A DNA stretch of 50,182 bases from a virus. The notes beneath the pieces are model-generated. The model was not told the DNA's origin and ran no database searches. It was given only the letters and a program-made list of their open reading frames with translations. Location of the stretch: positions 1 to 50,182 of IMG/VR virus record IMGVR_UViG_3300034375_013216. The stretch is one strand, 5' to 3'. Shown here piece by piece: positions 36,101 to 42,365 of this stretch (position 1 is the first letter of the stretch; every line of letters starts with the position of its first letter). The position numbers and the translations under genes are program-made.

Positions 36101-36802
36101 ACCATCTTTAAAGAGGCCGGTATTACCCTCAGAAGTAAAAGAGTAAGCAGGACTGCTTTCCGATCCATCTACTGTTCTAACTTTTCTATTTAAGTCCCAG
36201 GAATTTGAAGAATAAGAGTAACTAATTTCCGCTCCTACTAAATCAACAGTTATACCTGCACCATCTACTTGAGATGGACTTAGAGAACCTTTCCCTAGAA
36301 GTATGTTCTTATCTTCTATCTCTACGGTTGTTGAGTTTACTGTAGTCGTAGTACCGTTTACTTGTAGATCACCAAGAATTGTTACCTTGCCGGTTACATC
36401 GCCATGAGTTGCAGGGTCTATAATAAATTCGCTAGGACCGTATAATATGCCAGTGAGAGTTAAATCGTTCAGGCTGATATCTGTGTCTACTATTGAGTCC
36501 CTAGTACTGACCCACTCACTATCAGATTCTTGCCAAAACTTTAATAGAGGTATATTGCCAGATCGATCAATCCAGAATTCTCCGTCAGATAGACTAGTAT
36601 AATTCGAAGGAGACGGGGCAGAAGAAGATACGAAGGCAGGTCCGGCTTTACGTATTTTCCCAGAACTATCCCTGAGATAAAGACCTATGCTATTAGTTTC
36701 ATAGTTTAGAGCAATTTCTCCCTCGTAGATATCAGAGGGTAGGGGCCTTTTAGAGAAAACGCCGCTTCTTAGGTGCCTGTAAGTGTCTCTTGATAGGGTC
36801 AT
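33137..36802 (-). CDS. Long tail fiber with repeated cassettes
   Basis: A 1221-residue fiber. The N-terminal attachment region (RHLRSGVFSKRPLPSDIYEG and GEIALNYETNSIGLYLRDSS) resembles fiber head domains. The shaft has repeats: VTILGDLQVNGTTTTVNSTT with VEIEDKNILLG recurs later as VTISGDLIVNGTTTNINTVN with LVVEDKNLVIG; a block of the form SKLADG..RQLLQTD followed by VEWTSN(I/V)D(I/V)PGTLDVT is present twice; 'R.itLPDasGTv' strands recur. The end (VSLTQAEYDAIASPDPATFY) is a common C-terminal fiber signature. It likely forms trimeric fibers for host recognition. Confidence 0.85.
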   Translation of the reverse strand: MTLSRDTYRHLRSGVFSKRPLPSDIYEGEIALNYETNSIGLYLRDSSGKIRKAGPAFVSSSAPSPSNYTSLSDGEFWIDRSGNIPLLKFWQESDSEWVSTRDSIVDTDISLNDLTLTGILYGPSEFIIDPATHGDVTGKVTILGDLQVNGTTTTVNSTTVEIEDKNILLGKGSLSPSQVDGAGITVDLVGAEISYSYSSNSWDLNRKVRTVDGSESSPAYSFTSEGNTGLFKDGPNSLAISTGGIKRTQIDQFGDINHYGDIRLEDDNSYDITLQCVPPTAPRVIDLPDANGTVALVAGSSGQLTYNLNNTQAGLASSSIDESGNLTLTADLTLAESQLIFSQPSFSATLEPDTLTDNRTFILPDASGTLATTASLAQFGPTTSSELAQVISDETGTGSLVFSNSPTFVSPALGEATATTINKLTLTQPANNATLTIADNKTLTLSNTLTFTGTDSASVDFKTGGSVVYEEANNNFIGSNSFINSTGQTFRTTSTGDGIRVKGRLGGASSHTVEIVTTTLTGSRTLTLPDVSGTVVTTGDSGSVTSAMIASGTIVNSDISSAAEISVSKLADGEPRQLLQTDSLGIAVEWTSNIDIPGTLDVTGAAVFDSSVTISGDLIVNGTTTNINTVNLVVEDKNLVIGDTDSPSDASAEGGGITLKGTSDKTISWAVATGSWNSSESFNLALGKSYKINGVDVLTSTSLASSVKISSENIPSGTVTNDDLAGSISDTKLSTISTADKVSISALNIDGGTEIGAALTDVDLFVVDDGGNGTNRKALATRISDYVFNKVSGDITISNTGTTAISDGVIVDSDVSANAEIAVSKLADGSARQLLQTDAAGTGVEWTSNVDVPGTLDVTGIATFDTKISIGAAVPTSSQEVGWNIDKGTLDVGLLNGVLSPLGQDIITLCRNGTASPIPVGTAVMFTGQTDGNSGRLYIAPMVADGTYPGYVFFGVAAQTIAAGADGYVRSFGEVKGLDTDIDEGGVNGQWAEGDILWCDPATPGGFTKFEPQAPNLKLPVAAVVSVKNNGIIMVRWDTGRRLSDLHDVESNGTTADNELLVYNATAQRWENKSNITIPGTLSVENDTSIDGNIVLNDDAVFTTTLQIETPTLSRVITLPDATGTVGLVAGSSGELTYNRSGSQSGVSGSSVDDLGNVTFSSTATVSVPNLVIGANSSPAVKSDVTGITGADPVTNMVSLTQAEYDAIASPDPATFYIITS

Positions 36803-36804
36803 GG

Positions 36805-37527
36805 TTAATAGGCTCCGGCGTCTAGGGAGTAAAATGTAGGAGTTTCAGGTCTTAAAATGGATTCGTAAAAGTCTAGTACATATGTCTGTAGGTACTTATA
36901 TGATATAGCATCGAAGATAGAAGCGGGATCGGAGAGGTTAGTGATTCTTTTGCTGTTCACATCTATAGCGATATCTCCGTCGGAGACTAATCTGCCTACT
37001 GAGAGTTTACCTTCCAAAGTAGTGACACCTGAATCGTCTATATAGCCAATAAGATCACCCTCACTATTTAGCCATCTGGTTACAATAGGGTTAACACTTG
37101 ATCCCCTAATCGTCAAGGAAACAGAATCGTTGGAACCAGGATTTATAGTGTTTTCTTCACTAGTTAATGGGACTTTTTTTAATAGAGTCGTAGGATCGAG
37201 ATTGAGGGATGAAATTAAATTATCTACTTCGGTTTTAGAGTAAGTCTCTGATATGGTAGCATAGATTTCAGATGTGTTACTTTCTATTTCCGACTGTAGG
37301 GAGTCTAAACCAGACTGTAAATCTGTAGGCCCTATCTTGGAGACTAAGAGAGAAGATATCGCAGTATCTAGTAGGCTAAATTTTTCGTCCAGGTATGAGC
37401 GATTATATACACTGCTGGTATTGGCCTTGGCATTTAAAAGGCTATTGATCTCAGCTTTAGAGTAACTGTCTCCCGCTACACCTCCTAGGTTAGGTGTACA
37501 AGATTTCCCGTAAGTATTTGTCGCCAT
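36805..37527 (-). CDS. Tail fiber or fiber-associated coiled-coil protein
   Basis: A 240-residue protein. Two YSK(A/T)E(I/V)(N/D)(N/S)L(L/I) motifs (residues about 22-31 and 95-104) mark the fiber shaft repeats seen in many phage fibers; a coiled coil lies between them (LLDTAISSLLVSKI, LQSGLDSLQSEIES). The C-terminus is beta-rich (GDLIGYIDDSGVTTLEGKLS). It lies between the Cys-rich protein and the long fiber. The preceding GTTGAAAGC motif lies within the upstream gene. Confidence 0.8.
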   Translation of the reverse strand: MATNTYGKSCTPNLGGVAGDSYSKAEINSLLNAKANTSSVYNRSYLDEKFSLLDTAISSLLVSKIGPTDLQSGLDSLQSEIESNTSEIYATISETYSKTEVDNLISSLNLDPTTLLKKVPLTSEENTINPGSNDSVSLTIRGSSVNPIVTRWLNSEGDLIGYIDDSGVTTLEGKLSVGRLVSDGDIAIDVNSKRITNLSDPASIFDAISYKYLQTYVLDFYESILRPETPTFYSLDAGAY

Positions 37528-38390
37528 CAGCGTTTAGGCCCTACTCCTATAGTGCTTTCAACTGGCACACAAATTAGGTTTTCTCTTCCCAGATCTACTA
37601 AAGTGCGGTTAGGACCACAGGTTATTTTCTTTTCACATTTGTTTTCTTGCCCATTCTCTACGCAGTATTGGCGTTGCCAGTACTCTGAGATAGGCGGACC
37701 TGCAGGAACACCTTCAGGATTAGCAGGTACGTCCTTTAAAGCCACGTAGACACAAGTATAATCTCCACAAGAACTATCAAAAAGTACGATGTCGTCTTTT
37801 TTATACAAGACGTTCTTTAAAATTACCGCCTCACTCCACTTATCAGAGTTTGGATTTACTAAATTGCTGCTCCAACCAGATAAAAACTCTCCCCACTTAG
37901 TTGAGAGTAGTCTAGTATCGTAGTAGGGATATTTACTTTTTAACTCTGAGATTGTAGGTAATCCTAGGGGTTTAGAGGAAACTACTTGGCATACTTTAGA
38001 CCATAAGGAGGGTACGAAGGGACCAGAGGGAGTGGGGATGTCAGAGATGGCTGAGTAAACTACTAGTTTATATCCGTCATCTTCTGCACGAAGAATCTTA
38101 TCACCTGTTCGATAAGAATAGGTGTCTACATAAGTAGAAGTATCCCACTGCTCATCACTTAATGCGTCCTCGTGGTCCCAGGACCAAGGGATATTACCCC
38201 ACTTCGTATAGATTCCTTTGCCGGGGTCGTAGAGAGGGTAGAGAGAGAGTAACTCGGTCGCGTCACGTCCACACGTATTCAGGTCTCCTGCACTGCAGGA
38301 GGTATCGGATATCGCTACGACGCCCACCGCACTCAAAGCTTCGCTTTGAGCGGGGGTTAACGCACACCCGTCAAACGACCTCGCCGCCAT
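37527..38390 (-). CDS. Cys-rich protein with paired chitin-binding-like modules
   Basis: A 287-residue protein with two similar blocks, YRTGDKILRAEDDGYKLVVY leading to PFVPSLWSKVC, and YKKDDIVLFDSSCGDYTCVY leading to PPISEYWQRQYC. This G/DD..V-Y..P..W spacing resembles CBM5/12 (ChtBD3-like) modules. The C-terminus is Cys-rich (CVENGQENKCEKKITCGPNR). Binding of cell-surface glycan is a reasonable guess. Start and stop overlap both neighbours by TGATG. The 3' coding end (VESTIGVGPKR) contains a GTTGAAAGC motif serving the next gene. Confidence 0.75.
   Translation of the reverse strand: MAARSFDGCALTPAQSEALSAVGVVAISDTSCSAGDLNTCGRDATELLSLYPLYDPGKGIYTKWGNIPWSWDHEDALSDEQWDTSTYVDTYSYRTGDKILRAEDDGYKLVVYSAISDIPTPSGPFVPSLWSKVCQVVSSKPLGLPTISELKSKYPYYDTRLLSTKWGEFLSGWSSNLVNPNSDKWSEAVILKNVLYKKDDIVLFDSSCGDYTCVYVALKDVPANPEGVPAGPPISEYWQRQYCVENGQENKCEKKITCGPNRTLVDLGRENLICVPVESTIGVGPKR
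37546..37562 (-). promoter_or_regulatory. GTTGAAAGC motif inside the 37527-38390 coding sequence
   Basis: GTTGAAAGCACTATAGG encodes V-E-S-T-I near the C-terminus of the upstream gene and lies 26 nt before ATG 37527 of the fiber unit. Confidence 0.6.
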
Positions 38391-38818
38391 CAGTTGAAGG
38401 TGAAGCTGTCGCCGACGAAAGTGAGCTCGATGGTGCTGGGGTTACCACTGGTACGATCAACAACGCCGAAGTTGAGGCTGGTCATTTGGGCGTCGGGCAC
38501 GATAATGGTACGGGTGCCGAGGGGCTGAGGGTCTTCGCCACAGGTGACAGGTGTTACCGTTAGACTCAAAAAGTCGCAGTTAGAGTTTTTCCAAAAATCG
38601 ACCACATCGTAGTGAATGGCGGGGTCGAAGGGTACGGCGAGGGTAAATTCAGCGAGGGTCTTGGGGCCCTTTAGCTGATAGATGCGTTGAGTTTGCCCGT
38701 CGGGATATTGTGCGGTAGCAGCGGTGTCCCGGATACCACTGAACGAGGTGAAATAGTGGGCCCAGGGAGAAGCGGTCACCAAATATTGGCTTTGTGTGGA
38801 CGGCCTGATTTTGATCAT
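38390..38818 (-). CDS. Tail-tube-like or tail-completion protein
   Basis: A 142-residue protein. The C-terminal segment (MTSLNFGVVDRTSGNPSTIE then LTFVGDSFTFN) has the beta-sandwich ending of phage tail-tube-type proteins. The middle reads IYQLKGPKTLAEFTLAVPFD. Length is close to small contractile-tail tube proteins. The portal gene lies just upstream, with its own motif. Alternatives are a tail-tube initiator or a baseplate adaptor. Confidence 0.6.
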   Translation of the reverse strand: MIKIRPSTQSQYLVTASPWAHYFTSFSGIRDTAATAQYPDGQTQRIYQLKGPKTLAEFTLAVPFDPAIHYDVVDFWKNSNCDFLSLTVTPVTCGEDPQPLGTRTIIVPDAQMTSLNFGVVDRTSGNPSTIELTFVGDSFTFN

Positions 38819-38846
38819 GGGTATATGGAGTTGTGGATAGTCTCCG

Positions 38847-38863
38847 TCTACCTAGCTTTCAAC
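38847..38863 (-). promoter_or_regulatory. GTTGAAAGC motif for the 38818 unit
   Basis: GTTGAAAGCTAGGTAGA, consensus form, 36 nt before ATG 38818. Confidence 0.7.
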
Positions 38864-38887
38864 ACTCGACTTCGTAGAGTGGACATA

Positions 38888-40813
38888 CTACATATAGTAA
38901 GGCGCAAAGTATGACCAGTAGCCGGTTGTCTCCGGATCTAGGACAACGCATTCGTTGTGAACGAAGCGGCGGTTGAGGCGATAAGTGAGGGCGTAGGTGT
39001 TAATCAACTGCCCGACTTGTTCGGCTGGTAACTCGTCTCCCCGTAACACAATATTCTCGTATTCCACCAAATCTCTGCGGAGCCTATCGTGCTCGGGCGG
39101 AGTGGTCCGAGGAATCGAGCGTATCTCATCTAGGAGGCGTTTCGCGGTGTAGATGATATCTCCGGGGCTGGTGTACTCATCGATAACCACACGCGAGGTT
39201 TCCGCTTCATTACCACTAATGCCAACCGCGATGCGGTCCCAACCAACCTCGTCCAGGCCTCCTTGCGCAAAGCGCTCAGCGATCTTTTTGGCGACTTTGT
39301 CGCGGGTGGTCTGATCCTTGAGGTCTCCGTCCTCATCGAATTCGGTGAAGTCGAGGTTTTCAGAGGATATGGGTGTCTGGTTAGATAGCATCTGGCCGAT
39401 GGCGCGTTCGCCCAGCACTGGGGTATCACTTTCACCCGACTCGACCGATTGTTGTTCTCCCATCCCTGGCATGCCCGGCATCTCCGACATATCCATTTTC
39501 TCAAGAGAGGGGATGAGTAGCTTATCCCGTAGCCAGTCGAGATCGGTGACTTGATAGCCAACAGCCTGGAGCTGGGTTAGAATCTGGACGGTCTTGACCG
39601 GATCTTCCCCGCGTTGTTCGATGTCGCTGAAGTCGCGATAGATGCGAGGGATGGCAGCGTTGGGGTAATTGAGCTCAACGATCCAGCGGACCAATGTTGA
39701 GTTAATCAATTGGTCTAATTCGTTGGAAAAAGCCTTTGCCTTTCTAATTCTTACTGAATCTGCTACTTGATCTCGGGCAAAACTTCCTACACCAGACCCT
39801 TCCTGACCTACTACGGATTCACCGTTGATCAAATAACTAATTTGCTTATCGATGTATGTGATTAGAGTTTCGTAGAGCTCTGGGCGGCCCTCAGATTTTA
39901 AAAATTCTACGGACATTTCGTCAGGAAGGACTATCGAAGTCTCTTGACCTAAACGTTGTAATGCCGTAAATAGAGATTTTACCTCTTCTTCAGGTGTGCC
40001 TAGGCTAAACTTACCCACAGCCGTAGGCGTGGTGTGCTTATCCGCATACTGGAGCCAGAAGGACATCAAGGTGCGGCGGAATTCTACTAAGCTGTAGATG
40101 ACGCGTCCGAGTCCGGTTCCATAAACATCTGCCAGGTTTTTATAAGCATGGTGTCGATGAATAATCATCGATCTCATTGGTACCGGTAACCCCTCGACCG
40201 GTGAGTTTACAGTAACAAGGCGTGGCGAAACTGATCCATCTTCATTCAATACGAACAAAAATCTTCTGGGGTCTCGAATAAGAAGCTGTGAAGGTACTAC
40301 ATAAGATCCTTGTCTTGCCCAACAAATCTCAGCTATGCTAATCCCTAGGATTAGGGATTCACACATACCTTTGACAAAAGAGTCAAATCCGCTACTGTGG
40401 GCGACAAGCATATCTCTGCCCCGGCTTTGTCTACCACCACTTCCTAGACGGTAAATTGTTTGACGAACAAATTCTGCAATTTCCTCATCTTTATCACTAT
40501 CTGATGCTGGAGCAACAACCCACTCTCTTTGGATAATCTCATCAGCAAACTTATCGAACGCGGATAGAACTTGGCCATCGTTAAAGAGCCTGGTGTATTG
40601 CTCCACCGCCCGAGGACCGCCGCCGCCCTCGGTTGTAAGAATGTCGTCGCGCCTCGTTAGAAGGGTATTACCGGCTACGGTGGGTACGCCGCTAAATTGA
40701 TAAGGATCTCCTACATACCCGGCTAGCTGACCCTGGCTTAACCCAAGTCCGTAAAGACGGTCATTGTAGCCAGTGCGGACTATGCGCTTCTTCTCTGCAG
40801 GTAGATCAGCCAT
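38888..40813 (-). CDS. Portal protein (DUF935 / Mu gp29-like)
   Basis: A 641-residue portal vertex protein through which DNA enters and leaves the head. Matches to the DUF935 family include FNDGQVLSAFDKFADEIIQR, MCESLILGISIAEICWARQG, LLIRDPRRFLFV, MRSMIIHRHHAYKNLADVYG, RVIYSLVEFRRTLMSFWLQY and YIDKQISYLINGESVVGQEG. The C-terminus is Met/Pro-rich then charged. A GTG at 40828 opens the frame further, but ATG 40813 lies 26 nt from the GTTGAAAGC core like other units. About 39720-40560 (the portal core) is more AT-rich than the two ends. Confidence 0.9.
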   Translation of the reverse strand: MADLPAEKKRIVRTGYNDRLYGLGLSQGQLAGYVGDPYQFSGVPTVAGNTLLTRRDDILTTEGGGGPRAVEQYTRLFNDGQVLSAFDKFADEIIQREWVVAPASDSDKDEEIAEFVRQTIYRLGSGGRQSRGRDMLVAHSSGFDSFVKGMCESLILGISIAEICWARQGSYVVPSQLLIRDPRRFLFVLNEDGSVSPRLVTVNSPVEGLPVPMRSMIIHRHHAYKNLADVYGTGLGRVIYSLVEFRRTLMSFWLQYADKHTTPTAVGKFSLGTPEEEVKSLFTALQRLGQETSIVLPDEMSVEFLKSEGRPELYETLITYIDKQISYLINGESVVGQEGSGVGSFARDQVADSVRIRKAKAFSNELDQLINSTLVRWIVELNYPNAAIPRIYRDFSDIEQRGEDPVKTVQILTQLQAVGYQVTDLDWLRDKLLIPSLEKMDMSEMPGMPGMGEQQSVESGESDTPVLGERAIGQMLSNQTPISSENLDFTEFDEDGDLKDQTTRDKVAKKIAERFAQGGLDEVGWDRIAVGISGNEAETSRVVIDEYTSPGDIIYTAKRLLDEIRSIPRTTPPEHDRLRRDLVEYENIVLRGDELPAEQVGQLINTYALTYRLNRRFVHNECVVLDPETTGYWSYFAPYYM

Positions 40814-40831
40814 GTGGCTATAGGTCACTCT

Positions 40832-40848
40832 TCTCCCTAGCTTTCAAC
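40832..40848 (-). promoter_or_regulatory. GTTGAAAGC motif for the portal gene
   Basis: GTTGAAAGCTAGGGAGA, near consensus, 26 nt before ATG 40813. It falls just after the stop of the 40855 gene. Confidence 0.7.
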
Positions 40849-40854
40849 TGAAAT

Positions 40855-41040
40855 TTAACCTGGCGGTAAAATTTCACCCTCCTTACTCTTGTACACAACA
40901 TCGAGGTCGAGAATGGTTGCGTACAGGTCCTCTCTACTGATCTCACCCCTCTCATACATCTCAATGGTTGCCTCAGCGCCGTCTATATACACGCCGAAGT
41001 CCGTATTGGTGAGCACATTCACTCCACGCTCTTTTTCCAT
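40855..41040 (-). CDS. Small acidic protein, or -1 frameshift extension of the 41019 gene
   Basis: The frame opens at 41139, but only the part from ATG 41040 looks like a protein: MEKERGVNVLTNTDFGVYID and IEMYERGEISREDLYATILD. The frame upstream of 41040 is low-complexity and overlaps the 284-residue gene. It is in the -1 frame relative to that gene, and the overlap holds AAA-AAG five codons before the upstream stop, so a -1 slip would fuse ...RAWKK to ERGVNV. A separate start at ATG 41040 has AGAGGG only 2 nt away, a poor spacing. Confidence 0.6.
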   Translation of the reverse strand: MEKERGVNVLTNTDFGVYIDGAEATIEMYERGEISREDLYATILDLDVVYKSKEGEILPPG

Positions 41041-41873
41041 GCCCTCTGAGCCGATCGCATCCTTGTCTCCATTTTGTTTAGTTCTTCTTGCCATTGTCTC
41101 ATGAAGTGTGGTAGATGTTGTTGCCATCTTGAATTCCAACCCTCGGACATGTGTTCGAGGTCAGGAGGTGGAGTTTTTGTAAACTCCCTGCGAAGCAGGT
41201 GGATGGCGGACCTGACAAACTCCTGATTATTCTGATCATAACACTTATCGAAGGTATCTGGGGATATGTAGGGGTAGGATTTAGCGAATTCGACGAAGAG
41301 AGGTGAGCTGGAGAAACTGGCCGATTTAATAACCTCGTATCGTTCAGCCAATTCTTCGAGTTGTTCGGAGACGATTCGGGGGTCCCAGTTCACAAGTGAA
41401 CTGGAGATTAGCTCGACGGAACGATGTGTAGTGCGGACACCATGCTTCTCCGCCGCCTTATCAAACTCTGTCCGTAAGGACAGGGCCGACTTCGTGTCTT
41501 TGGCCTGGGGCCAACGCCCCATCCGCTCACCGCACCAGGAGATGGTGATTAGGAGGGTTAGGAGAGGAATGGGGAGACTGTCCGGATTCTCCAGAGCTTC
41601 CGCTCGCTTCGAGGCAGCTTGGGATACTTTGGCCTTAGCGATCGATCCTATCTCGGCGAGGCCACCCGACGTCTCCGCATTGAAGTCGGCATCGGTGTCA
41701 GCCGATACCGGGCTTCTCTCCTTCACTGTCGCGCTCAGCGCGAGCATCTCCCTTTCGTGCCTGTGCTGTTCCCGTATCCGCCACTTCTCGTGCTCGAGAA
41801 CCTCTCGAACCAGCTCGACGGGTAGGTTTAGCCGACCCAGAGCTAGCAGGTTGTCCAGAAGGTCCTGGTCCAT
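41019..41873 (-). CDS. Helical protein, possible assembly chaperone
   Basis: A 284-residue helical protein starting at ATG 41873 behind AAGGTG. The N-terminus (LLDNLLALGRLNLPVELVRE and EKWRIREQHRHEREML) and middle (LSLRTEFDKAAEKHGVRTTH) are strongly helical; the C-terminus is basic and Trp-rich (RWQQHLPHFMRQWQEELNKM). Not assigned to a family. It overlaps the upstream gene by 176 nt and the downstream frame by 22 nt or more. With a possible frameshift extension, the layout is like paired tail-assembly chaperones (gpG/gpGT), although a head-side chaperone next to the portal is also possible. Confidence 0.7.
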   Translation of the reverse strand: MDQDLLDNLLALGRLNLPVELVREVLEHEKWRIREQHRHEREMLALSATVKERSPVSADTDADFNAETSGGLAEIGSIAKAKVSQAASKRAEALENPDSLPIPLLTLLITISWCGERMGRWPQAKDTKSALSLRTEFDKAAEKHGVRTTHRSVELISSSLVNWDPRIVSEQLEELAERYEVIKSASFSSSPLFVEFAKSYPYISPDTFDKCYDQNNQEFVRSAIHLLRREFTKTPPPDLEHMSEGWNSRWQQHLPHFMRQWQEELNKMETRMRSAQRAWKKSVE

Positions 41874-42291
41874 CCGAGCACCTTAGCACATCCTGCTTGC
41901 AGGTGGCAACGATGTCCCGGTGAGACCAGGAGTGGGTGAGGCGAGTCACCGACTGAGCTGGCATCCGGCCATGATCAACTCCCCGGAAGAGCAAAGCATT
42001 TAGCTCCCTTTCGGCCGATGCGCCCGGCTCATCGTAGAGGGTTATGCGGGTGCTTTCGGAGTCCGTGGACTCCAGGGCGAGGTGAAGGGCTGCGAGGGTT
42101 AGGTGGTCGAGGCCGCAGAACACGAGGTGGTGATAGCCTGCTAGGGAAGGTAGAGAGCCGGGGGTCAAGATAATACTATCGGCTTGGGTGTTCTCGAGTT
42201 CGGCGAGTAGGCCGGACAAATGATCGATCATTTTGCCGAGGTCACGCTCTGACCGGCTTCGTTCGGTGTATAGTAGGGCGATTTTTAGCAT
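41698..42291 (-). CDS. Hypothetical protein with overprinted C-terminus
   Basis: Frame starts at TTG 42321, but ATG 42291 (MLKIALLYTERSRSERDLGK) fits a motif 22 nt upstream. Residues about 1-138 look globular (IILTPGSLPSLAGYHHLVFC, LTLAALHLALESTDSESTRI). The last ~59 residues (GPSGQPASSGSAKPTRRAGS...) are low-complexity and Arg/Ser-rich; they lie wholly within the N-terminal coding of the next gene in another frame, as expected for overprinting. It shares a divergent promoter region with the 42366 gene. No function recognised. Confidence 0.65.
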   Translation of the reverse strand: MLKIALLYTERSRSERDLGKMIDHLSGLLAELENTQADSIILTPGSLPSLAGYHHLVFCGLDHLTLAALHLALESTDSESTRITLYDEPGASAERELNALLFRGVDHGRMPAQSVTRLTHSWSHRDIVATCKQDVLRCSDGPGPSGQPASSGSAKPTRRAGSRGSRAREVADTGTAQARKGDARAERDSEGEKPGIG

Positions 42292-42305
42292 GAGGTATGC
42301 GAGTC

Positions 42306-42322
42306 TATATTTATCTATCAAC
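42306..42322 (-). promoter_or_regulatory. Variant GTTGATAG motif for the 42291 unit
   Basis: GTTGATAGATAAATATA, core 22 nt before ATG 42291, 9 nt from the plus-strand motif in divergent orientation. Weaker match to consensus. Confidence 0.35.
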
Positions 42323-42331
42323 TAAATTTAG

Positions 42332-42348
42332 GTTGAAAGCCAAGTAGA
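42332..42348 (+). promoter_or_regulatory. GTTGAAAGC motif for the 42366 unit
   Basis: GTTGAAAGCCAAGTAGA, 25 nt before GTG 42366. Confidence 0.65.
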
Positions 42349-42365
42349 AGGTAAAGAAAAATCTC

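Noticed and set aside
40814-40828. GTG 40828 as the portal start
   Set aside because: It would sit only 11 nt from the GTTGAAAGC core, whereas ATG 40813 gives the usual 26-nt spacing.
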